Shown piece by piece: positions 1 through 4,636 of a stretch of 5,128 bases of DNA (positions within the stretch are counted from its first letter, which is position 1; the number at the start of each line of letters is the position of its first letter). The notes beneath the pieces were generated by a model, which saw only the letters and a list, made by a program, of their open reading frames with translations, was not told where the DNA came from and ran no database searches. The translations under genes were made by a program, and so were the position numbers. The stretch is from JBKJVQ01 sp046717125. Its GTDB lineage: Bacteria > Pseudomonadota > Alphaproteobacteria > Rhizobiales > Methyloligellaceae. The stretch is from the NCBI GenBank assembly GCA_046717125.1, contig JBKJVQ010000166.1, positions 1 through 5,128 on the forward strand, in the 5' to 3' direction.

Positions 1-272
1 AGCGACGCGATGCCGGAAGGCGTCAGGGCTTCCAGCGCTTCCGCCACGGTCGCATGATCGGCGCCGACCAGCATGGCCTGCCCCATATGCGAAACATCGA
101 ACAGGGCCGCCGCTGCTCTTGTCTGCAGGTGCTCGTCGAGGATGCCGCCCCGATACTGGACCGGCATGTCGTAACCGGCGAATGGCGCCATCTTCGCGCC
201 GCGCGCGACATGGAGCGCATGCAGCGGCGTGCGTTTCAGGTCAGAGCCATTCTGATCGGCGATGGCGCTCAT
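1..272 (-). CDS. gcvT: Aminomethyltransferase (glycine cleavage system T-protein), N-terminal part, runs off left edge
   Basis: T-protein takes the aminomethyl group from the lipoyl arm of H-protein and, with tetrahydrofolate, makes 5,10-methylene-THF and ammonia in the cytoplasm. About 90 codons are visible. They show the family's N-terminal pattern: a TPLHALH segment, GAKMAPFAGYDMPVQY (about residues 25-40), then DEH and FDVSHMGQ (about residues 58-65), which match GcvT proteins such as that of E. coli. The ATG at 272-270 is chosen because GGAG lies six bases upstream (282-279) and the N-terminal length fits the family. A tandem glycine riboswitch lies directly upstream, which independently supports the identification and indicates control by glycine. 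The C-terminal part is outside the window. In related bacteria gcvH and gcvP usually follow, but they cannot be seen here. No defect is visible in the part shown. Confidence 0.96.
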   Translation of the reverse strand, partial: MSAIADQNGSDLKRTPLHALHVARGAKMAPFAGYDMPVQYRGGILDEHLQTRAAAALFDVSHMGQAMLVGADHATVAEALEALTPSGIAS

Positions 273-278
273 CGACCG

Positions 279-303
279 CTCCGCAGACAAACGGGTTGTC
301 CGG
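279..303 (-). promoter_or_regulatory. Hairpin overlapping the gcvT ribosome binding site (possible expression platform)
   Basis: Read on the minus strand, CCG (303-301) plus GACAA (300-296) can pair with TTGTC (290-286) plus CGG (283-281), with a five-base loop and a two-base bulge. The last two bases of the CGG arm are the first two of the GGAG Shine-Dalgarno (282-279) for the gcvT ATG at 272. There is no T-run after the hairpin, so it does not look like an intrinsic terminator. I infer that it may hide the ribosome binding site and be the output switch of the glycine riboswitch. The pairing is seen in the sequence; the function is inferred. Confidence 0.4.
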
Positions 304-337
304 ACCTCGCACGGCGCAAGTTCGCCCGGCCCGCCCC

Positions 338-428
338 CTCTGTCATGAACCTGAGAGAATGACCCAAGCGCGAAACGCTCCGGCTTACCCCTTCGGTGAG
401 ACGGCGCGCGGCCGTCTGCTTTTCAGAG
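338..428 (-). promoter_or_regulatory. Glycine riboswitch, second aptamer
   Basis: This is the promoter-distal aptamer of a tandem glycine riboswitch in the gcvT leader. On the minus strand, helix P1 is CTCTG (428-424) with CAGAG (342-338). A hairpin AGACGG/CCGTCT follows (417-399), then the conserved core CACCGAAGGGGTAAGCC, a GC-rich hairpin, and CTCTCAGGTTCATGACAGAG. The final CAGAGGGGG is typical of second aptamers. The 5' strand that normally reads GAGAG (helix P2) is AAAAG here, giving two A-C mismatches against CTCTC, a small departure from the family pattern. Together with the first aptamer it should sense free glycine and control glycine cleavage genes; in known cases glycine binding usually turns gcv expression on. 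Confidence 0.93.
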
Positions 429-429
429 C

Positions 430-532
430 GCTCAAGTTCCTAGCGGTCCTTTTGCCTGAGAGTTTCCGGGGCGGTTGCTCCTTCGGCGCCGGCCAGTTTG
501 GCCGATCTCTTCCGCAAGGCTCTGGTTGAGCA
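430..532 (-). promoter_or_regulatory. Glycine riboswitch, first aptamer with leader-linker helix P0
   Basis: This is the promoter-proximal aptamer of the tandem glycine riboswitch. On the minus strand, P1 pairs GCGG (515-512) with CCGC (446-443). Within it are AAGAGATC, the hairpin GGCC-AAACT-GGCC, the conserved core CGCCGAAGGAGCAACC, and GGAAACTCTCAGGCAAAAGGACCGC, where GAGA and TCTC form P2. All of this matches the known aptamer consensus closely. Outside the aptamer, leader GCTCAA (531-526) is exactly complementary to TTGAGC (435-430) in the linker between the two aptamers. This corresponds to the P0 helix and kink-turn described for full-length glycine riboswitches, so the complete element runs from about 532 to 338. 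Confidence 0.94.
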
Positions 533-574
533 TCTTTAGAGGTAATGAGTCGTTGTGGCCTTTCAATGACGTTC

Positions 575-601
575 CGCGCTTACAAACGGATTTGAAGCGC
601 G
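575..601. terminator. Strong hairpin downstream of the lipoprotein gene, terminator-like but without T-tract
   Basis: CGCGCTT (575-581) pairs with AAGCGCG (595-601). Inside, CAAA (583-586) pairs with TTTG (591-594) around a CGGA loop, leaving one bulged A at 582: eleven base pairs in total. It starts 21 bases beyond the lipoprotein stop codon on the minus strand, a usual place for a terminator. Neither side is followed by a run of T, so a classical Rho-independent terminator is not supported. It could instead protect the 3' end of the mRNA, or belong to the promoter region of the gcvT leader, whose promoter should lie near here but which I could not identify with confidence. Confidence 0.4.
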
Positions 602-621
602 CAGGCCACGGACCACAGGAG

Positions 622-1215
622 TTATCCCGCGCCGGGAGCATCCCGCAGGAAGGCGACGAACAGCTTGTAATCGCCGGGGCGCGATCCGGGCGCAACGCGG
701 AACGAAACCTCCCGCACGATCGAGAATGTGCCGCTCGGATTGTCGACCGCGACCGACGCCGAGACACGCATCGTGTCGGAGGCCACCACCTTGCGAGCGC
801 CGTCCGTCAACTGGATGCGCAACGGCAGGGAGACGCTGCCGGCCTGCCCGCGCGGGCCAAGCAGGATGCGACCCGTGACGCCATATTTGACGGTGACGCG
901 ATCACCGCCAACATTGCATTCGCGCGCGGTCTTGGTGATTTCGCCGCGATGCTTGATCGCGGTGTTGTCGCCAACCTGCCCCACCTCATAGATCGTGAGC
1001 AGCCGGTCGCGCGGCCAGGCGACGAATTGCGGGCAGTTGCCCGCGGAATAGGTGAGGTCTTCCTCCCCGGCCGGCGAATTCTCCGCCAACCGCTCCTCGT
1101 TCGAGGCGACGCTCGGATCGGGCCCCTTACTACGGAAGGGCGACGAGATCTTGCCGACCGCGCAACCGGATAGCACGGCCGCGATGACCAGCACGGGAAT
1201 GCCGGTCTTCAGCAT
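622..1215 (-). CDS. Putative lipoprotein of unknown function, 197 aa
   Basis: The protein starts with a short lipoprotein signal: Lys3, a hydrophobic stretch at about 6-16, then the lipobox LSGC with the lipidated cysteine at residue 18. The next residue is Ala, not Asp, so outer-membrane sorting is likely if this is a lipoprotein. A polar linker (about 20-55) leads to a beta-rich domain (about 60-195) with Cys61 (NCPQ) and Cys100 (ECNV), which could form a disulfide in the periplasm, and a glycine-rich stretch GRILLGPRGQAG (about 115-126). I recall similar small alphaproteobacterial proteins with this CP...C...GPxGxxG pattern, but cannot assign a family name or role. The ATG at 1215 is chosen because the signal peptide then starts properly; no clear Shine-Dalgarno precedes it, and an in-frame TTG at 1245 would add ten residues. 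It is transcribed away from ispH, from the other side of a shared 201-bp gap. The start and function are uncertain; coding is well supported by the coherent signal and domain pattern. Confidence 0.8.
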   Translation of the reverse strand: MLKTGIPVLVIAAVLSGCAVGKISSPFRSKGPDPSVASNEERLAENSPAGEEDLTYSAGNCPQFVAWPRDRLLTIYEVGQVGDNTAIKHRGEITKTARECNVGGDRVTVKYGVTGRILLGPRGQAGSVSLPLRIQLTDGARKVVASDTMRVSASVAVDNPSGTFSIVREVSFRVAPGSRPGDYKLFVAFLRDAPGAG

Positions 1216-1264
1216 GGCTGCAACTGGCGCCTTCGACCCGATCAACTTCCACCCGTCCCCTGGC

Positions 1265-1293
1265 TTGACAGCGCTCGCCGCCGCATCTGTTAT
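1265..1293 (+). promoter_or_regulatory. Probable sigma-70 promoter of ispH-thrB
   Basis: A perfect -35 box TTGACA (1265-1270) is followed after 17 bases by TGTTAT (1288-1293), matching TATAAT at four of six positions. Transcription should start near 1300. The promoter lies in the gap between the divergent lipoprotein gene and ispH and points towards ispH. This leaves a leader of about 115 bases. No operator sequence was recognised. Confidence 0.6.
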
Positions 1294-1416
1294 GCCGCGC
1301 ATGATGCGTCGTCCCCTCGCGGGCAAGCCCTTGGTTACTCGCCGCAGCCGCAAACCTAAATCGCGTGGCCTGTGGCGGCAAGTGGCGAGAAGGACACGCG
1401 AAAGAAGGTTCGCATC

Positions 1417-2400
1417 ATGAATATGACATTTTTGGCGAAATCGCGGCTCGAAGCCGCACGCCCGCCATTGACGATCCTGCTCGCCGCGCCGCGCGGTTTT
1501 TGTGCGGGCGTCGATCGCGCCATCCAGATCGTTGAACTGGCGCTCGAAAGGTTCGGCGCGCCAGTCTATGTCCGCCACGAAATCGTTCACAATCGCCACG
1601 TGGTCGACGATCTGAAAGCCAAGGGCGCAATATTCGTCGAGGAGCTTGACGAGATACCCGACGGCGACCATCCCGTGATTTTCTCCGCTCACGGCGTGCC
1701 GAAGCGGGTGCCCGAAGCCGCCGCGCGGCGCAACATGTTCTATCTCGATGCGACCTGCCCCCTCGTCTCCAAGGTGCATGTCGAGGCCGAACGCCATTTC
1801 ACCGATGGGCTTGAGATCGTTCTGATCGGCCATCGCGGCCATCCGGAAGTTGTCGGAACGATGGGCCAGTTGCCGGAGGGCGCGGTCGCGCTGATCGAGA
1901 CGGCGGCCGATGCACAGACCTTCGTGCCCAAGGATCCGGGCGCGCTAGCCTACATCACGCAAACCACGCTTTCGGTTGACGATACGGCTGAGATCGTCGG
2001 TGTGTTGCGCGCGCGATTTCCCGACATCATCGGGCCGCATAAGGAAGACATCTGCTACGCGACCACCAATCGTCAGGCGGCCGTCAAAGCCATCGCCGCC
2101 CGCTGCGACCGGCTGATCGTAGTCGGCTCCCCCAACAGCTCCAACTCAATGCGGCTGGTGGAAGTGGCGGAACGCGCCGGTTGTCCCGAAGCGTTGCTGG
2201 TTCAGAACGCGGCCGAAATCCCGTGGGACAGGTTCGATGGCATAGGCACGCTGGGCGTGACGGCGGGAGCATCGGCGCCGGAAATTCTGGTGGACGAAAT
2301 CGTGGCAGCGTTCGGCACAAGATTTTCGGCGCGCATCGAGAAGATTGCGACCGCGACCGAGGACGTGTCCTTCAAGCTTCCGCGCGAACTCAGGACCTGA
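1417..2400 (+). CDS. ispH: 4-hydroxy-3-methylbut-2-enyl diphosphate reductase (IspH/LytB)
   Basis: IspH reduces HMBPP to IPP and DMAPP, the last step of the MEP isoprenoid pathway, using an oxygen-sensitive 4Fe-4S cluster in the cytoplasm. All three cluster cysteines are visible: Cys29 (GFCAGVDRA), Cys114 (DATCPLVSKVH) and Cys213 (DICYATTNRQ). The active-site residues are also present: His58 (EIVHNRHVV), His92 (SAHGVP), His142 and Glu144 (GHRGHPEVVGTMG), Thr184 (TQTTLS) and the SPNSSNS motif near the C-terminus. The 327 aa length is normal for the family. The ATG at 1417 is chosen because AAGAAGG (1402-1408) lies eight bases upstream. An in-frame GTG at 1372 would add 15 charged residues not expected in this family; a second ATG at 1423 is possible. 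The stop codon overlaps the thrB start, so the two genes form an operon driven by the promoter at 1265-1293. Confidence 0.97.
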   Translation: MNMTFLAKSRLEAARPPLTILLAAPRGFCAGVDRAIQIVELALERFGAPVYVRHEIVHNRHVVDDLKAKGAIFVEELDEIPDGDHPVIFSAHGVPKRVPEAAARRNMFYLDATCPLVSKVHVEAERHFTDGLEIVLIGHRGHPEVVGTMGQLPEGAVALIETAADAQTFVPKDPGALAYITQTTLSVDDTAEIVGVLRARFPDIIGPHKEDICYATTNRQAAVKAIAARCDRLIVVGSPNSSNSMRLVEVAERAGCPEALLVQNAAEIPWDRFDGIGTLGVTAGASAPEILVDEIVAAFGTRFSARIEKIATATEDVSFKLPRELRT

Positions 2401-3365
2401 TGGCCGTCTATACGGAAGTTCCGGACGAGGCGCTGGCGCGTTTCCTCGAAGCCTACGAGCTGGGTGCGCTGATGTCCTATAAGGGCATCGCCGAGGGCGT
2501 CGAGAACACGAACTATCTGGTGCATACAGGATCGGGGCCCTTCATCCTCACGCTCTATGAAAAGCGCGTGAAGCCCGAAGACTTGCCCTTCTTCCTCGAC
2601 CTGATGGAGCATCTCGCGCAATCCGGCATCGCGACCGCTACGCCTATCCGCGACCGCGATGGCAATGCCTTGCGCGAACTCTGCGGACGTCCCGCCGCGC
2701 TCGTGACGTTTCTGGAGGGTGTCTGGCCTCGTCGCCCTACGGTCGCCCATTGCGCGGCGCTGGGCCAGGCCCTGGCACGGTTTCATCTCGCGGGCCGCGA
2801 GTTTCCGCGAAAGCGCGCCAACGATCTCAACGTGTCCGGCTGGCGGCCGCTTTACGATCGCTTCGGCCAGGAAGCAGATCGGATCGCACCGGGTCTTGCC
2901 TCCGAAATCGAGACCGAGCTCGCGCTGCTGGAGCGGAACTGGCCCTGCGAACTGCCGGAAGGCGTGATTCATGCCGACCTCTTTCCTGACAACGTCTTCT
3001 TTCTGGGCGACAGGCTGTCGGGCCTGATCGACTTTTATTTCGCATGCACGGACGCGCTGGCCTACGACATCGCGGTCTGTCTCAACGCTTGGTGCTTTGA
3101 GCCCGACGCGTCGTTCAACGTCACGAAAGGTCAAGCGCTGCTGCGATCCTATGCCGAAGCCCGGCCGCTCTCGGCCGCGGAGCGCGACGCCCTGCCTCTG
3201 CTTGCACGAGGCGCGGCCATGCGCTTCCTCCTCACGCGCAGTCATGACTGGATGAACAAGCCGAAAGACGCGCTGGTCAAGCCGAAGGACCCGCTCGAAT
3301 TCCTCCGTCGGCTGAGGTTTCATGCGCGCGTCCGCAGCGTGCGCGATTACGGATTTGCGGACTAG
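2400..3365 (+). CDS. thrB: Homoserine kinase, aminoglycoside-phosphotransferase-fold type
   Basis: The enzyme phosphorylates L-homoserine with ATP, feeding threonine synthase. This is the APH/choline-kinase-like ThrB found in many alphaproteobacteria and pseudomonads, not the GHMP-fold enzyme of E. coli. Evidence: the N-terminal AEGVENTNYLV segment (about 31-41) and the FILTLYEKR strand (about 48-56), the catalytic-loop motif HADLFPDN (191-198, with Asp193 as likely base and Asn198 as metal ligand), and IDFYFA (210-215) with Asp211 in the DFG-like position. Then follow DIAVCLNAWCF and the RFLLTRSHDW helix. The 321 aa length is typical. The ATG shares its A with the ispH stop (TGATG), and AGGA lies four bases upstream, so translation is probably coupled to ispH. 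The stop codon's last base is the first base of a palindromic repeat. An APH-family kinase of another specificity is unlikely given the length and the ispH-rnhA context. Confidence 0.95.
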   Translation: MAVYTEVPDEALARFLEAYELGALMSYKGIAEGVENTNYLVHTGSGPFILTLYEKRVKPEDLPFFLDLMEHLAQSGIATATPIRDRDGNALRELCGRPAALVTFLEGVWPRRPTVAHCAALGQALARFHLAGREFPRKRANDLNVSGWRPLYDRFGQEADRIAPGLASEIETELALLERNWPCELPEGVIHADLFPDNVFFLGDRLSGLIDFYFACTDALAYDIAVCLNAWCFEPDASFNVTKGQALLRSYAEARPLSAAERDALPLLARGAAMRFLLTRSHDWMNKPKDALVKPKDPLEFLRRLRFHARVRSVRDYGFAD

Positions 3366-3413
3366 AGCATGATGCCGAAAAGTGTGAAGCGGTTTTCGGA
3401 CGACATCATGCTC
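3365..3413. repeat. Palindromic intergenic repeat of rhizobial type
   Basis: GAGCATGATG (3365-3374) and CATCATGCTC (3404-3413) are perfect inverted repeats of ten bases. Inside them CCGAAAA (3375-3381) pairs with TTTTCGG (3393-3399), with a four-base one-sided bulge ACGA and an eleven-base loop. Palindromes of this appearance (GAGCATGATG... CATCATGCTC around CGAAAA/TTTTCG arms) are scattered in large numbers between genes in Hyphomicrobiales; the exact family name is uncertain to me. The element starts at the last base of the thrB stop codon. In RNA it would form a long stem that could stabilise the ispH-thrB message or reduce read-through to rnhA. Confidence 0.75.
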
Positions 3414-3443
3414 CAAACTATTAGAATCAATCACGTTTGTGCA

Positions 3444-3464
3444 TTGGGGTTGCATAAACCCCAA
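3444..3464 (+). promoter_or_regulatory. Perfect 8-bp hairpin just upstream of rnhA
   Basis: TTGGGGTT (3444-3451) and AACCCCAA (3457-3464) are exactly complementary around the five-base loop GCATA. The hairpin ends 14 bases before the rnhA ATG, and its last two bases are the AA of AAGG (3463-3466), the only purine-rich element near a usable Shine-Dalgarno position. No T-run follows, so an intrinsic terminator is not supported. It may modulate rnhA translation or end transcription imperfectly after thrB. The pairing is seen; the role is inferred. Confidence 0.4.
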
Positions 3465-3478
3465 GGCTTCGTGATCTG

Positions 3479-3937
3479 ATGGTGGACGCCGTGACGATCT
3501 ATACGGACGGCGCCTGCTCGGGCAATCCCGGCCCCGGCGGCTGGGGCGCGATTCTCATATCGGGCTCGCATCGCAAGGAGCTCATGGGCGGAACCGAGCG
3601 GACGACCAACAACCGCATGGAGATGACTGCCGCCATCATGGCGCTGGAAGCTCTGAAGCGGCGCACGACGGTCGATCTGCACACGGATTCGAACTATCTG
3701 CGCGGCGGCATCACGCAGTGGATTCACAACTGGCGCAAGAACGGCTGGAAGACGGCCGACAGAAAGCCGGTCAAGAACGCCGATCTGTGGGAACACCTCG
3801 CGCGTCTGACCGAGGCGCACGAGATTCGCTGGCACTGGATCCGCGGGCATGCCGGCGACGCGATGAACGAACGCGCCGATGAACTCGCCCGCGAGGGCAT
3901 GTCGCCGTTTTTGGAGGCGAAGCGGGTACGCAGGTGA
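3479..3937 (+). CDS. rnhA: Ribonuclease HI
   Basis: RNase HI cuts the RNA strand of RNA-DNA hybrids, removing R-loops and Okazaki primers in the cytoplasm. The catalytic set lines up with E. coli numbering without any shift: Asp10 (YTDGACSGNPGPGGWG), Glu48 (TTNNRMEMTAA), Asp70 (LHTDSNYL), His124 (WHWIRGHAGD) and Asp134 (NERADELA). A basic segment WIHNWRKNGWKTADRKPVKN (about 81-100) corresponds to the hybrid-binding basic protrusion. At 152 aa it is full length (E. coli 155). The ATG at 3479 is preferred; GTG at 3482 is possible. The Shine-Dalgarno is weak, with AAGG twelve bases upstream and partly inside a hairpin. It follows thrB by 113 bp, a gene order common in rhizobia, and converges with the peroxiredoxin gene 40 bp downstream. 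Confidence 0.97.
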   Translation: MVDAVTIYTDGACSGNPGPGGWGAILISGSHRKELMGGTERTTNNRMEMTAAIMALEALKRRTTVDLHTDSNYLRGGITQWIHNWRKNGWKTADRKPVKNADLWEHLARLTEAHEIRWHWIRGHAGDAMNERADELAREGMSPFLEAKRVRR

Positions 3938-3977
3938 TCGCCGTTCCGCACCGCGAATGGTCTTGTCTACGTGTCTC

Positions 3978-4463
3978 CTACATCGCCTTGAGCAAATTCG
4001 CCGCGCTCGACACATCTGCCACGCTCGGTGAGTCTTCGATATTCAGCGCCTTGACGACACCATCCTCGACCAGCATCGCATAGCGCTTGGAGCGTGTCCC
4101 GAGACCCACCGCGCTCCCGTCGAAATCGAGGCCGATCGCCTTGGTAAAGGTTGCGTTTCCATCCGACAGGAACAGGATCTTGCCCTCGCCGCCATTGTCC
4201 TTGGCCCAGTGGCCGAGCACGAACATGTCGTTGACGGCGACGCAGGCGATGGTGTCGATGCCCTTGGACTTGAAAGCGTCGAGATTGTCGAGAAAGCCCG
4301 GCACGTGCTTGGCGTGGCAGGTCGGCGTATAGGCGCCAGGAACGGCGAACAGCACAACCTTCTTGCCGGAGAAGACATCTGACGTGGACATGTCGGTCGG
4401 CCCGTCACTCGTCATGACCTTGAACTTGGCGTCCGGCAATTTGTCGCCCACCTTGATGCTCAT
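3978..4463 (-). CDS. Peroxiredoxin, Prx5 / type II family
   Basis: A thiol peroxidase that reduces hydrogen and organic peroxides in the cytoplasm, using glutaredoxin/glutathione or thioredoxin as reductant. The peroxidatic cysteine is Cys49 in VPGAYTPTCHAKHVPGF (P-x3-T-x2-C pattern). Cys74 (TIACVAVND) is at the place of the resolving cysteine of type II peroxiredoxins. The later active-site arginine is in TRSKRYAMLVEDG (about 123-135), and FDGSAVGLGTRS is also characteristic of the Prx5 group. Its 161 aa is the normal length. The ATG at 4463 is chosen because AGGAG (4475-4471) lies seven bases upstream; the open frame continues upstream to 4583 only through low-complexity, repeat-like sequence. 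It converges with rnhA. There is no glutaredoxin domain fusion, and no OxyR-like site was recognised in the short upstream region. Confidence 0.95.
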   Translation of the reverse strand: MSIKVGDKLPDAKFKVMTSDGPTDMSTSDVFSGKKVVLFAVPGAYTPTCHAKHVPGFLDNLDAFKSKGIDTIACVAVNDMFVLGHWAKDNGGEGKILFLSDGNATFTKAIGLDFDGSAVGLGTRSKRYAMLVEDGVVKALNIEDSPSVADVSSAANLLKAM

Positions 4464-4540
4464 GCGTTTGCTCCTGGCTGCGTTTCGAATTCGGCGCGAC
4501 CTTATCGGCTGACCCCTGCTGCGCCAAGGCGGGCAAGCCA

Positions 4541-4588
4541 GCCCCCACCCGGCGCGCTTCGCGGCGCGCTGACCTCCCCTCAAGGGGG
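4541..4588. repeat. GC-rich hairpin-forming intergenic repeat
   Basis: The stretch joins three parts: CCCCCACCC (4542-4550), the hairpin GCGCGC-TTCGCG-GCGCGC (4552-4569), and GACCTCCCCTCAAGGGGG, in which CCCCT (4576-4580) pairs with AGGGG (4583-4587). Blocks of this kind, a C-rich arm, a GCGC hairpin, then CTCCCC-TCAA-GGGG, recur between genes in many alphaproteobacteria. I recognise the style rather than an exact family. It sits in the 173-bp gap between two minus-strand genes and codes for nothing convincing. Confidence 0.5.
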
Positions 4589-4597
4589 CAGGGGCGC

Positions 4598-4617
4598 AAC
4601 CGCCTCCTCCCGCGGTT
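4598..4617 (-). terminator. Weak hairpin after the phosphatase gene, possible transcript end
   Basis: AACCGC and GCGGTT form a 6-bp stem with an eight-base loop, starting 20 bases beyond the phosphatase stop codon on the minus strand. No T-run follows, so termination here is only a guess from position. Together with the GC-rich repeat further on it could end the upstream operon before the peroxiredoxin gene. Confidence 0.25.
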
Positions 4618-4636
4618 CACTTGACCTTGCCGTGCT

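Noticed and set aside
54..529. Plus-strand frames opposite gcvT and the riboswitch
   Set aside because: They are antisense to a clear gcvT and to structured RNA, and show no protein motifs.
516..574. Promoter of the gcvT leader
   Set aside because: TTGAAA occurs on the minus strand near 566-561, but no acceptable -10 box lies at 16-18 bases, so I do not report a position.
475..1173. A 232-codon plus-strand frame opposite the riboswitch and lipoprotein gene
   Set aside because: Its composition is that of an antisense shadow, and it runs through the conserved riboswitch aptamer.
1372..1416. GTG at 1372 as the ispH start
   Set aside because: It adds charged residues foreign to the family and lacks a good ribosome binding site, while ATG 1417 has AAGAAGG at a proper distance.
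622..1842. A 406-codon minus-strand frame extending the lipoprotein far upstream
   Set aside because: The extra N-terminal part is antisense to ispH and crosses the ispH promoter. The lipoprotein signal starting at 1215 shows where the real protein begins.
2202..3464. A 420-codon minus-strand frame antisense to thrB
   Set aside because: It has no recognisable motifs, while the opposite strand has full-length ThrB with all catalytic motifs. Long antisense frames are expected in GC-rich DNA.
3938..3977. Bidirectional terminator between the convergent rnhA and peroxiredoxin genes
   Set aside because: No stable hairpin or T-tract is visible in these 40 bases.
3431..4015. A 194-codon minus-strand frame antisense to rnhA
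   Set aside because: RNase HI on the other strand aligns residue for residue with E. coli at all active-site positions.
4464..4583. Upstream extension of the peroxiredoxin by 40 codons
   Set aside because: The extension reads through repeat-like, Arg-rich sequence, whereas ATG 4463 has a good Shine-Dalgarno and the family-typical N-terminus.
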